This document shows positions 58,245 to 64,000 of a stretch of 64,000 nt of DNA, in pieces. Made by a program: the position numbers and the translations under genes. Location of the stretch: contig NZ_JAPRFR010000002.1 of NCBI RefSeq assembly GCF_026805545.1, positions 179,363-243,362 on the forward strand, in the 5' to 3' direction. The notes beneath the pieces are model-generated. The model saw only the letters and a program-made list of their open reading frames with translations, did no database searches and was not told where the DNA came from. The first letter of the stretch is position 1. The number at the start of each line of letters is the position of its first letter. Source of the stretch: Aerococcus kribbianus. Lineage in GTDB: Bacteria; Bacillota; Bacilli; Lactobacillales; Aerococcaceae.

Positions 58245-58523
58245 ATGACTGCCTATGCTATGAAGTATGAATTAAAACTTTCTAACAATTCTCAAATTAA
58301 TGAAATTTCTATAGATATTCCTCAAGAATTCCAGCTACTTACCAGTGTTAAAGATAGTCATGATTCTCCTGAATATGAAATACAAACTGATATTTATACA
58401 AAAGATGATACCGAACCCGAAAATTTCATCATAATTCAGAAAGAAACTTGGCCGGATGTTACTATTTACAAATTTAACTATCCATACATTCAAAAAGGCA
58501 ATAGCGTAACGTTTGATTTTTAA
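58245..58523 (+). CDS. Plus-strand hypothetical protein, 92 residues
   Basis: MTAYAMKYELKLSNNSQINE start, beta-rich and acidic, no membrane segment. No family is recognised. AAAGGAGG is spaced for the ATG at 58245 rather than the frame start at 58224. Own promoter-like region and leader hairpin; oriented against its neighbours. Confidence 0.65.
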   Translation: MTAYAMKYELKLSNNSQINEISIDIPQEFQLLTSVKDSHDSPEYEIQTDIYTKDDTEPENFIIIQKETWPDVTIYKFNYPYIQKGNSVTFDF

Positions 58524-58555
58524 AGGTTTCTGAAATAATCTTTTATCAAAAAAAT

Positions 58556-58732
58556 CTACATTCTAACTCTCCTATCTTTTGAACCCGTCTCAATGAAGTT
58601 TTGCTTCTCGTGCAGCTTTTTAAAATAATGAGATATATTTCTATAGAGAGTACCTTTATTCACTCGCTCCGATCCCTTAACTGCTGCAACAGTTACTGCG
58701 ATTAGTGCGAGTGTTTTTGTTGTGTCTTTCAT
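58556..58732 (-). CDS. Hypothetical phage protein, 58 residues
   Basis: MKDTTKTLALIAVTVAAVKG, one hydrophobic helix, then a basic tail (HYFKKLHEKQNFIETGSKDR). Shares the KTLALIA start with the 55141-55242 peptide. AAAGGAA lies before the ATG at 58732. Confidence 0.6.
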   Translation of the reverse strand: MKDTTKTLALIAVTVAAVKGSERVNKGTLYRNISHYFKKLHEKQNFIETGSKDRRVRM

Positions 58733-58761
58733 AAGTATTTCCTTTCTTTGATATAATATCC

Positions 58762-59037
58762 TTATTGAAGTGCGGTTTTTCTTATTAAATTTTGAACTTT
58801 TTCCTCTAACCTTCGTCCTACTTCCTCTACAACATAATGAGTTAAACAAGAGTTTTCAGTTTCTAATTCTGAGATTAACTCACTCATCATTTCTATACGC
58901 TTTTTCTTCAAATCTTCTATTGTCACTGATTCGTTTATAATTTTTTCGAAGTAATATAGTGTTATTTTAAGAATTTCATTACTTAATAAATTAGACAGTA
59001 CAATTATATTTTGATGTGTTTTTATTGTTTTGTTCAT
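58762..59037 (-). CDS. Hypothetical phage protein, 91 residues, first gene of the lytic side
   Basis: All-helical, charged (VLSNLLSNEILKITLYYFEK, EVGRRLEEKVQNLIRKTALQ). AAGGAGGG precedes the ATG. It starts directly beside the CI operators, so its promoter is the likely target of repression. No helix-turn-helix and no family are recognised. Confidence 0.65.
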   Translation of the reverse strand: MNKTIKTHQNIIVLSNLLSNEILKITLYYFEKIINESVTIEDLKKKRIEMMSELISELETENSCLTHYVVEEVGRRLEEKVQNLIRKTALQ

Positions 59038-59071
59038 TTTGGTCCCTCCTTTCTTGGTACACGTTTATAAT

Positions 59072-59119
59072 AATACGTTTTTTTCGTATTGTCAATAGTT
59101 ATTTACGTTTTTTTCGTAT
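59072..59119. promoter_or_regulatory. CI-type operators (two palindromes)
   Basis: AATACGTTTTTTTCGTATT (59072-59090) and TACGTTTTTTTCGTAT (59104-59119) share the palindromic TACG-N7-CGTA, three helical turns apart, in the divergent region between the repressor gene and the lytic side. Confidence 0.75.
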
Positions 59120-59185
59120 GTTTTCATTTACTTTCCCTATTTAAGTAAGTATAATAAGTGTATAAGTTACAGAAGGAGGATAGCG

Positions 59186-59914
59186 ATGGACAAGGAAAGA
59201 ACTAAAATAATATCTAATAATATCCGTAAGAATATTGAAAATTCTGGTATTACTCAAAAACAATTAGCAGAAAGTATCGGTATTAAACCAAGTACCCTTA
59301 GTGACTATTTAAATTTAAGGTCTAATCCCTCTCACGGAGTTATTCAAAAAATAGCTGATTACTTTGGTATATTAAAAAGTGACATTGATACAACTTATCG
59401 AGATGAAAATTATCCTAAAGATGAATCTTTGTTATTAAACACCTATAACAAATTAAACGATAACAGAAAAAAAGCTGTTCGTCTCTACACTGAAAATCAA
59501 TATAATGAACAAACAGCCGAACAAAATAATGTATATCAATTAGATGAATATCGCGAGGAGTATTTATATGGCGGTGCCTCTGCTGGTCGAGGGCAATATG
59601 TCTATGACGAACCAGTAGAAACTGTTAGCGTGCATACAGCAGATATCCCCAATGCCCCTTATGACATCATGTTGAAAGTCGTGGGTGACTCGATGGAACC
59701 CGCCTTTAGAAATGGCGAATACATCTTTGTTAAACGTACTGAAGAAATCCACAATGGTGCTTTTGGGATATTTATTATTAATGGTGAATCTTATTTGAAG
59801 AAGGTTTATGTAGAAGAAGATAAGCTTAGGTTGGTCTCGTTAAATAGTAATTATGATGATTTAATCTTCAATGATTGTAACGAGATTAACTTGATTGGGA
59901 AGGTAGTATTATAA
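59186..59914 (+). CDS. CI-like prophage repressor with S24 self-cleavage domain
   Basis: 242 residues. The N-terminal XRE helix-turn-helix (SGITQKQLAESIGIKPSTLS) and the C-terminal LexA/S24 peptidase: cleavage site GGASAGRGQ (Ala-Gly about residue 133), nucleophile in VGDSMEPAF, general base lysine in IFVKRTEE. RecA-stimulated cleavage on DNA damage would induce the prophage. AGAAGGAGG precedes the ATG, and it is divergent from the lytic genes over two operators. Confidence 0.95.
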   Translation: MDKERTKIISNNIRKNIENSGITQKQLAESIGIKPSTLSDYLNLRSNPSHGVIQKIADYFGILKSDIDTTYRDENYPKDESLLLNTYNKLNDNRKKAVRLYTENQYNEQTAEQNNVYQLDEYREEYLYGGASAGRGQYVYDEPVETVSVHTADIPNAPYDIMLKVVGDSMEPAFRNGEYIFVKRTEEIHNGAFGIFIINGESYLKKVYVEEDKLRLVSLNSNYDDLIFNDCNEINLIGKVVL

Positions 59915-59936
59915 AAATTGAATATGGAGAGTAATT

Positions 59937-60401
59937 GTGAACGAGTTATTCATAAATGATGCAGAAGCTAATCGATTAATTAAAATGTTGAAAACTTTAT
60001 TTAACGAGCATGGAATTAGCATTCACGAAAATTGCGAAGGAGAAATACCTATCAAGGGTAGTGATTCAGACTATTTTCTATTGAACTATCGTATTACACC
60101 TGCAAAGACTGTTCTCAACTTTAGAGAATGTAGGTATAATTATAGCTTGTTGAGGATAAATATAAATGATAGTTTTCATAAGAATGCAGATGGCAGTAGA
60201 ATACATGGCCCACGCATAAACATTTTTTCTGAGGAAGAATATTATTCAAAAGGTGACGGGGTTACATATTATAAAGCTCACCATTTACCTTACGATTCTA
60301 TTCCAAATACGGATGACTTTTATGACGTATTAACAGCACTTTTAAAGTATACTAATACTAACAATATTACTAACATCACTATTCAACAAAGTATGTTTTA
60401 A
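59937..60401 (+). CDS. DUF6978-like protein, partner of the DUF1828 gene
   Basis: 154 residues: NEAEANRLIKMLK-type helix at the start, then a beta-rich middle (FLLNYRITPAKTVLNFRECR) and GPRINIFSEEEYYSKGDGVT. This resembles the family now called DUF6978, though I cannot run a search. No catalytic motif is evident. GTG start, 22 bp after the repressor stop and 17 bp before the DUF1828 gene, so repressor, this gene and the next form one lysogen-expressed operon. Confidence 0.65.
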   Translation: MNELFINDAEANRLIKMLKTLFNEHGISIHENCEGEIPIKGSDSDYFLLNYRITPAKTVLNFRECRYNYSLLRININDSFHKNADGSRIHGPRINIFSEEEYYSKGDGVTYYKAHHLPYDSIPNTDDFYDVLTALLKYTNTNNITNITIQQSMF

Positions 60402-60418
60402 GCAAAGAGGTGTGAAAA

Positions 60419-61186
60419 ATGGATGTTGAAAAAATTAAAGATGACTATATGAATTTTATTAAGGAGAATACTAAAATTAACATTCATGAAAATGAGATTA
60501 TTTCAATAAACACCCCATTTGTTGATAGTTTTGGTGAAGGTATTAGTTTTTCTATCGAACATAACGATAGACTCTACAAAGTTACTGATAATGGTTTTGC
60601 ATATTGGGAATTAGGTCTAGCAGGTATTGATTTAAGCAGAAAGGGAAAACGAAAAGAAATTTTTAACAATTCCATTACTTTTCATGGTTTTTCTCTAGGT
60701 GATAATAATGAAATTTATCGCTTAATCCCCAAAAAGGAAATTAGCCAATCAATTCATGATATGACTCAATTATTAATTAATATCTACGACTTGACATATT
60801 TAAGCAGACATAATGTAGCTGATCAGTTTTATCAAGATGTAGATAGTTACTTTAATAATAGTGACCGGTTCAACTTTTTCCAAGACTTTAGTTTAACTGG
60901 TAAATCTCAACTTAATCATAGATTTAACTATGTATTTATTCAGGATAAAATCAATAAACTAGCTAGAGTACATACTAGGCTTGATAAGCAACAGGTAAAT
61001 AGTATATTAACCAGCTGGCTTGATACCTCTCTCGTTAGAAAACCTAATGAAGAGCTTTATATTATTCTTAGTGAAGAAGGTTTTCAAAATGTTTCTGAAG
61101 AAAATTTAATTGCATTAGATTCATATAAAATAACACCTCTAAATTTCAATGATAAAGATAACCTTGTTCGAAAATTAGGTGCATAG
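60419..61186 (+). CDS. DUF1828/DUF1829 protein
   Basis: 255 residues. The first 95 (SINTPFVDSFGEGISFSIEH, YKVTDNGFAYWELGLAGIDL) fit DUF1828. The last 90 (NHRFNYVFIQDKINKLARVH, KPNEELYIILSEEG) fit DUF1829. Family members often lie beside prophage repressors; their function is not known to me. AAGAGGTGTG precedes the ATG. Co-expression with the repressor suggests immunity, exclusion or toxin-antitoxin roles. Confidence 0.75.
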   Translation: MDVEKIKDDYMNFIKENTKINIHENEIISINTPFVDSFGEGISFSIEHNDRLYKVTDNGFAYWELGLAGIDLSRKGKRKEIFNNSITFHGFSLGDNNEIYRLIPKKEISQSIHDMTQLLINIYDLTYLSRHNVADQFYQDVDSYFNNSDRFNFFQDFSLTGKSQLNHRFNYVFIQDKINKLARVHTRLDKQQVNSILTSWLDTSLVRKPNEELYIILSEEGFQNVSEENLIALDSYKITPLNFNDKDNLVRKLGA

Positions 61187-61220
61187 ATTGCAGCGTTATA
61201 TCAAATAAGATTTGAGAGCT

Positions 61221-61280
61221 ACGCTTCAATACTTTGACGAAAACGATGATATTAAATTAGTAGGAAGAGTTGTTTTGTAG
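61221..61280 (+). pseudogene. Remnant of a second CI-type repressor C-terminus
   Basis: Reads TLQYFDENDDIKLVGRVVL and stop, matching the last residues of the intact repressor (FNDCNEINLIGKVVL) in motif and position of the stop, with no start or upstream part. Confidence 0.65.
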
Positions 61281-61292
61281 AGGGGGCATTAA

Positions 61293-61406
61293 ATGTCTGA
61301 GGTAAAGAAAAGTGAAAGAAAGGTAATTCAAGAGCGTCAATTAAAACTACTGAAACAACAAATAAATAAGCATAAAGATATTTTTATTAGATTAAAGGAT
61401 AAATAA
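61293..61406 (+). CDS. Small basic helical protein, 37 residues
   Basis: Too short for most callers: MSEVKKSERKVIQERQLKLL, all helix, lysine/glutamine rich. AGAGGGGG precedes the ATG. Follows the repressor remnant. Unknown function. Confidence 0.5.
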   Translation: MSEVKKSERKVIQERQLKLLKQQINKHKDIFIRLKDK

Positions 61407-61446
61407 ATGAGTTGTTAAAAATTGTTAGTTACTTATTAAAATAAAA

Positions 61447-61482
61447 ACCCCACTCCCCTAGTTTGGCGACCAGAGAGTGAGG
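61447..61482 (-). terminator. Hairpin with minus-strand T tract upstream of int
   Basis: CCCCACTC (61448-61455) pairs with GAGTGAGG (61475-61482), one mismatch, T tract on the minus strand. It would stop antisense transcripts coming from int. Confidence 0.45.
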
Positions 61483-61495
61483 CAAAAAAAGAAAA

Positions 61496-61535
61496 GATAT
61501 ACAAAAGGCACTTAGTGCAGTGCTCTTTGTATATC
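61496..61535. promoter_or_regulatory. Long hairpin just upstream of the integrase gene
   Basis: GATATACAAAAGGCACT and AGTGCTCTTTGTATATC (17-base arms, 15 pairs) around the loop TAGTGC, 43 bp before the integrase ATG. It may be a terminator for the repressor operon (weak T tract) or a control site for integrase. Confidence 0.5.
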
Positions 61536-61577
61536 CTATTTTATCATACTTTTCACTGATTAATAGGAGGAATTTTG

Positions 61578-62678
61578 ATGGCAAGCATTAAAAAAGATAA
61601 GAACACAGGCAAATGGTTTTGTCGTGTATCATACCAAGACAAAAACGGCAAAAATCGGACAAAAACTAGGAAAGGATTTGCTACTAAAAAAGAAGCAACT
61701 ATAGTCGCTAATGAATTAGAAATTGCTTTAGATGAAAATATAGATATCGAGAATAAAGATATTAGTTTTGCAGATTATTTCGAGAAATGGTGTAAGACTT
61801 ATAAGATTGGCACAGTAAGTTTTAGCACAGAAGAAAAATATCGATATGATATTAAATTAGTTAAAGATTATTTTGGCAAAAAGAAATTAACGAGTATTAC
61901 TAGACATGACTATCAGAATTTCTTAAACATGCGTGGTAAAAACAATGGTAAAGATATCGTAGAAAAAACACATTTTAGGCTAAAATCCTGCCTAAAAGAA
62001 GCATTGCATGATGGACTAATCAAGAAAGATCCATCGTATAACGCAGTCATAAAATATGATAAGAAACCATCCAAAAAAGTTAAATACTGGAACAAAAAGG
62101 ATTTTACTAAACTCATCAACTATTTAAAGACCGACATTACGCCTAATAACATCATGCTATATATTTCAGCGTTAACTGGCTTACGAATTGGTGAAGTCTA
62201 CGGTTTGTCTTGGAAAGATATTAAAGGCAATAAATTGAGTGTCAATCGTGGCTATGATTATAACCGAACGTTTGATTTTACAAACGCTAAAAATGAATCG
62301 TCAATTAGAACTATTGTTGTGACTAAAGAATTTAATCAAATTATCAATCAATACAAATTAAAGTATCAAAAGAAATTTCCAGATTATTTATTCTTACAAT
62401 TTAACCGTCCGTCAATTAGTTACAACGGATTACGTAAACACCTAATAAACGTATGTAAAGAACTAGAAATACCTTTCATAAATATTCACGGTTTAAGACA
62501 TACACACTGTTCAATTTTAATTTACGAAGGCATGGACATTCATTATATCAGCAAACGTCTTGGACATAAGTCAATCGCTGAAACAATCAAAACCTATTCT
62601 CATATTATAGATGAGCACGAGCAGCTCCAAGATTCAAAAATTATTGAAGCGTTAGAAAGTATCGAGAGTGCAAAATGA
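61578..62678 (+). CDS. int: Tyrosine-recombinase integrase of the element
   Basis: 366 residues: an N-terminal arm-binding domain (GKWFCRVSYQDKNGKNRTKT), a SAM-like core-binding region (FADYFEKWCKTYKIGTVSFS) and the catalytic domain with Arg in TGLRIGE (about 203), HGLRH (about 304-308) and the nucleophilic Tyr in ETIKTYSHI (about 340). AGGAGG lies before the ATG at 61578. It ends 125 bp from attR, and its last codons are part of the arm-type repeats. It inserts into tRNA-Leu(CAA). Confidence 0.95.
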   Translation: MASIKKDKNTGKWFCRVSYQDKNGKNRTKTRKGFATKKEATIVANELEIALDENIDIENKDISFADYFEKWCKTYKIGTVSFSTEEKYRYDIKLVKDYFGKKKLTSITRHDYQNFLNMRGKNNGKDIVEKTHFRLKSCLKEALHDGLIKKDPSYNAVIKYDKKPSKKVKYWNKKDFTKLINYLKTDITPNNIMLYISALTGLRIGEVYGLSWKDIKGNKLSVNRGYDYNRTFDFTNAKNESSIRTIVVTKEFNQIINQYKLKYQKKFPDYLFLQFNRPSISYNGLRKHLINVCKELEIPFINIHGLRHTHCSILIYEGMDIHYISKRLGHKSIAETIKTYSHIIDEHEQLQDSKIIEALESIESAK

Positions 62679-62687
62679 GTGCAAAAT
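62668..62687. repeat. Integrase arm-type repeats at attR
   Basis: GTGCAAAAT at 62668-62676 and 62679-62687, the same pair and 11-bp period as at attL, overlapping the integrase stop codon. Confidence 0.75.
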
Positions 62688-62724
62688 TATTTTACTTTCT
62701 TTGTTATTCTTTGATTTTCTCATT

Positions 62725-62769
62725 CAAAAGAAAACAGCTAGAAACGTTGATATAACAACATTTCTAGCT
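62725..62769 (-). terminator. Phage-borne terminator facing the tRNA operon
   Basis: AGCTAGAAA-CGTTG and AACAA-CATTTCTAGCT arms (62736-62769). On the minus strand the hairpin is followed by GTTTTCTTTTG, so it would end transcripts from the tRNA operon before they enter int. Confidence 0.65.
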
Positions 62770-62803
62770 ATTCAGAAAAAAATATTTGAGGTTCTTTTTT
62801 TAC

Positions 62804-62823
62804 CTATTTATACCGGCGGCCGG
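62804..62823. repeat. attR core
   Basis: CTATTTATACCGGCGGCCGG, identical to 11305-11324; overlaps the 3' end of the intact tRNA-Leu gene. Confidence 0.9.
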
Positions 62824-62895
62824 GGTCGAACCGGCACGCCCTCAACGGGCACTGGATTTTGAGTCCAGCGCGTCTGCCAATTCCGCCACGCCGGC
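62811..62895 (-). tRNA. tRNA-Leu(CAA)
   Basis: Complete cloverleaf with long variable arm (GTGCCCGTTGAGGGCGT) and anticodon loop CTCAAAA. No encoded CCA. It is the integration site. Confidence 0.95.
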
Positions 62896-62913
62896 AAATT
62901 AATTTAAGTAATA

Positions 62914-62984
62914 AGGCGGTAGTCGGATTTGAACCGGCGATCAGGGTTTTGCAGACCCGTGCCTTACCACTTGGCTATACCGCC
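62914..62984 (-). tRNA. tRNA-Cys(GCA)
   Basis: 71 nt, anticodon loop CTGCAAA, U73 discriminator as expected for cysteine. Confidence 0.95.
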
Positions 62985-62995
62985 ATATTAATTAA

Positions 62996-63067
62996 CTGGG
63001 ATAGCTGGATTCGAACCAGCGCATGATGGAGTCAAAGTCCATTGCCTTACCGCTTGGCTATATCCCA
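62996..63067 (-). tRNA. tRNA-Gln(TTG)
   Basis: Anticodon loop CTTTGAC, weak U1-A72 end pair typical of glutamine tRNA. Confidence 0.95.
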
Positions 63068-63075
63068 ATAAAAAG

Positions 63076-63149
63076 GGCGACTGATGGGAATCGAACCCAC
63101 GAATGTCGGTGCCACAAACCGATGCGTTAACCACTTCGCCACAATCGCC
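63076..63149 (-). tRNA. tRNA-His(GTG)
   Basis: Anticodon GTG; encoded extra G at the 5' end opposite C73, the histidine identity pair. Confidence 0.95.
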
Positions 63150-63161
63150 ATATTAAATTAA

Positions 63162-63232
63162 CAGGGACACTAGGAATCGAACCCAGATCGACGGTTTTGG
63201 AGACCGTAGTTTTACCGTTAAACTATGTCCCT
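63162..63232 (-). tRNA. tRNA-Trp(CCA)
   Basis: Anticodon loop CTCCAAA; AGGGACA/TGTCCCT acceptor stem, G73. Confidence 0.95.
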
Positions 63233-63254
63233 ATTCGTTCCAAAACATAAATAA

Positions 63255-63335
63255 TGGAGGGAGAAGGATTTGAACCTTCGAACCCGAAGGAACGGATTTA
63301 CAGTCCGCTGCGTTTGGCCACTTCGCTATCCCTCC
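63255..63335 (-). tRNA. tRNA-Tyr(GTA)
   Basis: Anticodon loop CTGTAAA; class II variable arm (TTCCTTCGGGTTCGAA region). Confidence 0.95.
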
Positions 63336-63340
63336 ATGAA

Positions 63341-63413
63341 TGGTCCGAGACAGAGTCGAACTGCCGACACCGTGAGCTTCAATCACGTGCTCTACCAACT
63401 GAGCTATCGGACC
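63341..63413 (-). tRNA. tRNA-Phe(GAA)
   Basis: Anticodon loop TTGAAGC; complete cloverleaf, A73. Confidence 0.95.
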
Positions 63414-63440
63414 ATAACAATAAATAATATATTCAATTAA

Positions 63441-63513
63441 CGGTCCCAACGGGAATCGAACCCGCGATCTCCTCCGTGACAGGGAGGCGTGATAACCGCT
63501 ACACTACGGGACC
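63441..63513 (-). tRNA. tRNA-Asp(GTC)
   Basis: Anticodon loop CTGTCAC; G73 as expected for aspartate. Confidence 0.95.
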
Positions 63514-63516
63514 AAA

Positions 63517-63589
63517 TGGAGAATGAGGGGTTCGAACCCCCGACATCCTGCTTGTAAGGCAGACGCTCTCCCAGCTGAGCTAATTCTCC
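63517..63589 (-). tRNA. tRNA-Val(TAC)
   Basis: Anticodon loop CTTACAA; complete cloverleaf. Confidence 0.95.
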
Positions 63590-63596
63590 GTGTTAA

Positions 63597-63668
63597 TGAC
63601 CCGTACGGGATTCGAACCCGTGTTACCGCCGTGAAAGGGCAGTGTCTTAACCGCTTGACCAACGGGCC
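63597..63668 (-). tRNA. tRNA-Glu(TTC)
   Basis: Anticodon loop CTTTCAC; complete cloverleaf. Confidence 0.95.
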
Positions 63669-63683
63669 AGTCGAAAATAAAAA

Positions 63684-63770
63684 CGGAGAGTAAGGGATTC
63701 GAACCCTTGAAACAGTTTCCTGTTTACACGCTTTCCAAGCGTGCTCCTTCGGCCTCTCGGACAACTCTCC
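63684..63770 (-). tRNA. tRNA-Ser(GGA)
   Basis: Anticodon loop TTGGAAA and a long variable arm (GTAAACAGGAAACTGTTTC); G73. Confidence 0.95.
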
Positions 63771-63802
63771 AAGAGCTGACACCTAAAGAATATCTCAACT
63801 TA

Positions 63803-63876
63803 CTCCGCAAGTAGGACTCGAACCTACGACATCTTGATTAACAGTCAAGCGCTACTACCAACTGAGCTATTGCGGA
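63803..63876 (-). tRNA. tRNA-Asn(GTT)
   Basis: Anticodon loop CTGTTAA; first tRNA after the 5S gene. Confidence 0.95.
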
Positions 63877-63884
63877 AAATTAAA

Positions 63885-64000
<116 letters not shown>

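Noticed and set aside
62668..62862. 64-codon plus frame after the integrase
   Set aside because: It runs across attR and into the tRNA-Leu gene, with no ribosome site.
63231..63782. Open frames on the minus strand across the tRNA cluster
   Set aside because: They read through complete tRNA genes and have no ribosome site or family likeness.

Overview
The window is a low-GC Gram-positive (Firmicutes, Lactobacillales) chromosome segment, probably Aerococcaceae/Carnobacteriaceae-like. Supporting signs are AGGAGG ribosome sites, an LPxTG surface protein, a YheA gene beside a bifunctional penicillin-binding protein, CcpA-type cre sites, an IS1216-family element and an rrn-linked tRNA cluster. The genus is inferred and was not proved.

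Layout. (1) 1-11.3 kb is host chromosome, nearly all on the minus strand: an SbcD/YhaO-like nuclease (cut by the window edge), YheA, a class A PBP, TrmL, an acetyltransferase, a 1 kb gene-poor stretch with large imperfect palindromes and a small promoter-terminator unit, CutC, a sugar-isomerase/2-hydroxyacid-dehydrogenase pair (the dehydrogenase has an in-frame stop), an LPxTG repeat protein and a frameshifted ASCH-domain gene. (2) 11,305-62,823 is one integrated element of about 51.5 kb. A 20-bp direct repeat of the tRNA-Leu(CAA) 3' end bounds it, and paired GTGCAAAAT arm-type repeats lie inside both ends. (3) 62.8-64.0 kb is host again: twelve tRNA genes and the 5S rRNA of an rrn operon, read on the minus strand.

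Inside the element, 22.8-62.8 kb is a siphovirus-type prophage of about 40 kb with an HK97-like order. On the minus strand, from right to left, are early regulators, RecT and a PD-(D/E)XK nuclease, DnaD-like and DnaC-like replication genes, RusA, SSB, ArpU, HNH, an XRE-domain small terminase, large terminase, portal, ClpP-like protease, capsid, connectors, tail genes with a programmed -1 frameshift, tape measure, Dit, a 1522-residue tail lysin, receptor-binding candidates, holin and endolysin. A CI-type repressor, two DUF-family genes and the integrase are on the plus strand at the right end.

Between attL and the lysis module (11.3-22.8 kb) is about 11.5 kb of non-phage cargo. The first part is an IS1216-bounded island with Dps, an FNR/FLP-type regulator, a copper-chaperone-like protein and a P1B ATPase carrying CPG instead of CPC. 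Each of its four genes has a TTGAT-N4-GTCAA box at nearly the same distance from its -10 element, so the island looks like a self-contained redox/metal regulon. The second part holds a KdgT-like permease with a perfect palindromic operator, a frameshifted amidohydrolase, an acetyltransferase, pyruvate oxidase and a Fic protein.

Most worth following are the FNR-box metal island, the DUF6978-like/DUF1828-1829 pair next to the phage repressor, the gene-free 46.6-47.6 kb stretch with three serial terminators, the antisense mini-RNA upstream of recT, and the phage hairpin that appears to replace the tRNA operon's own terminator.
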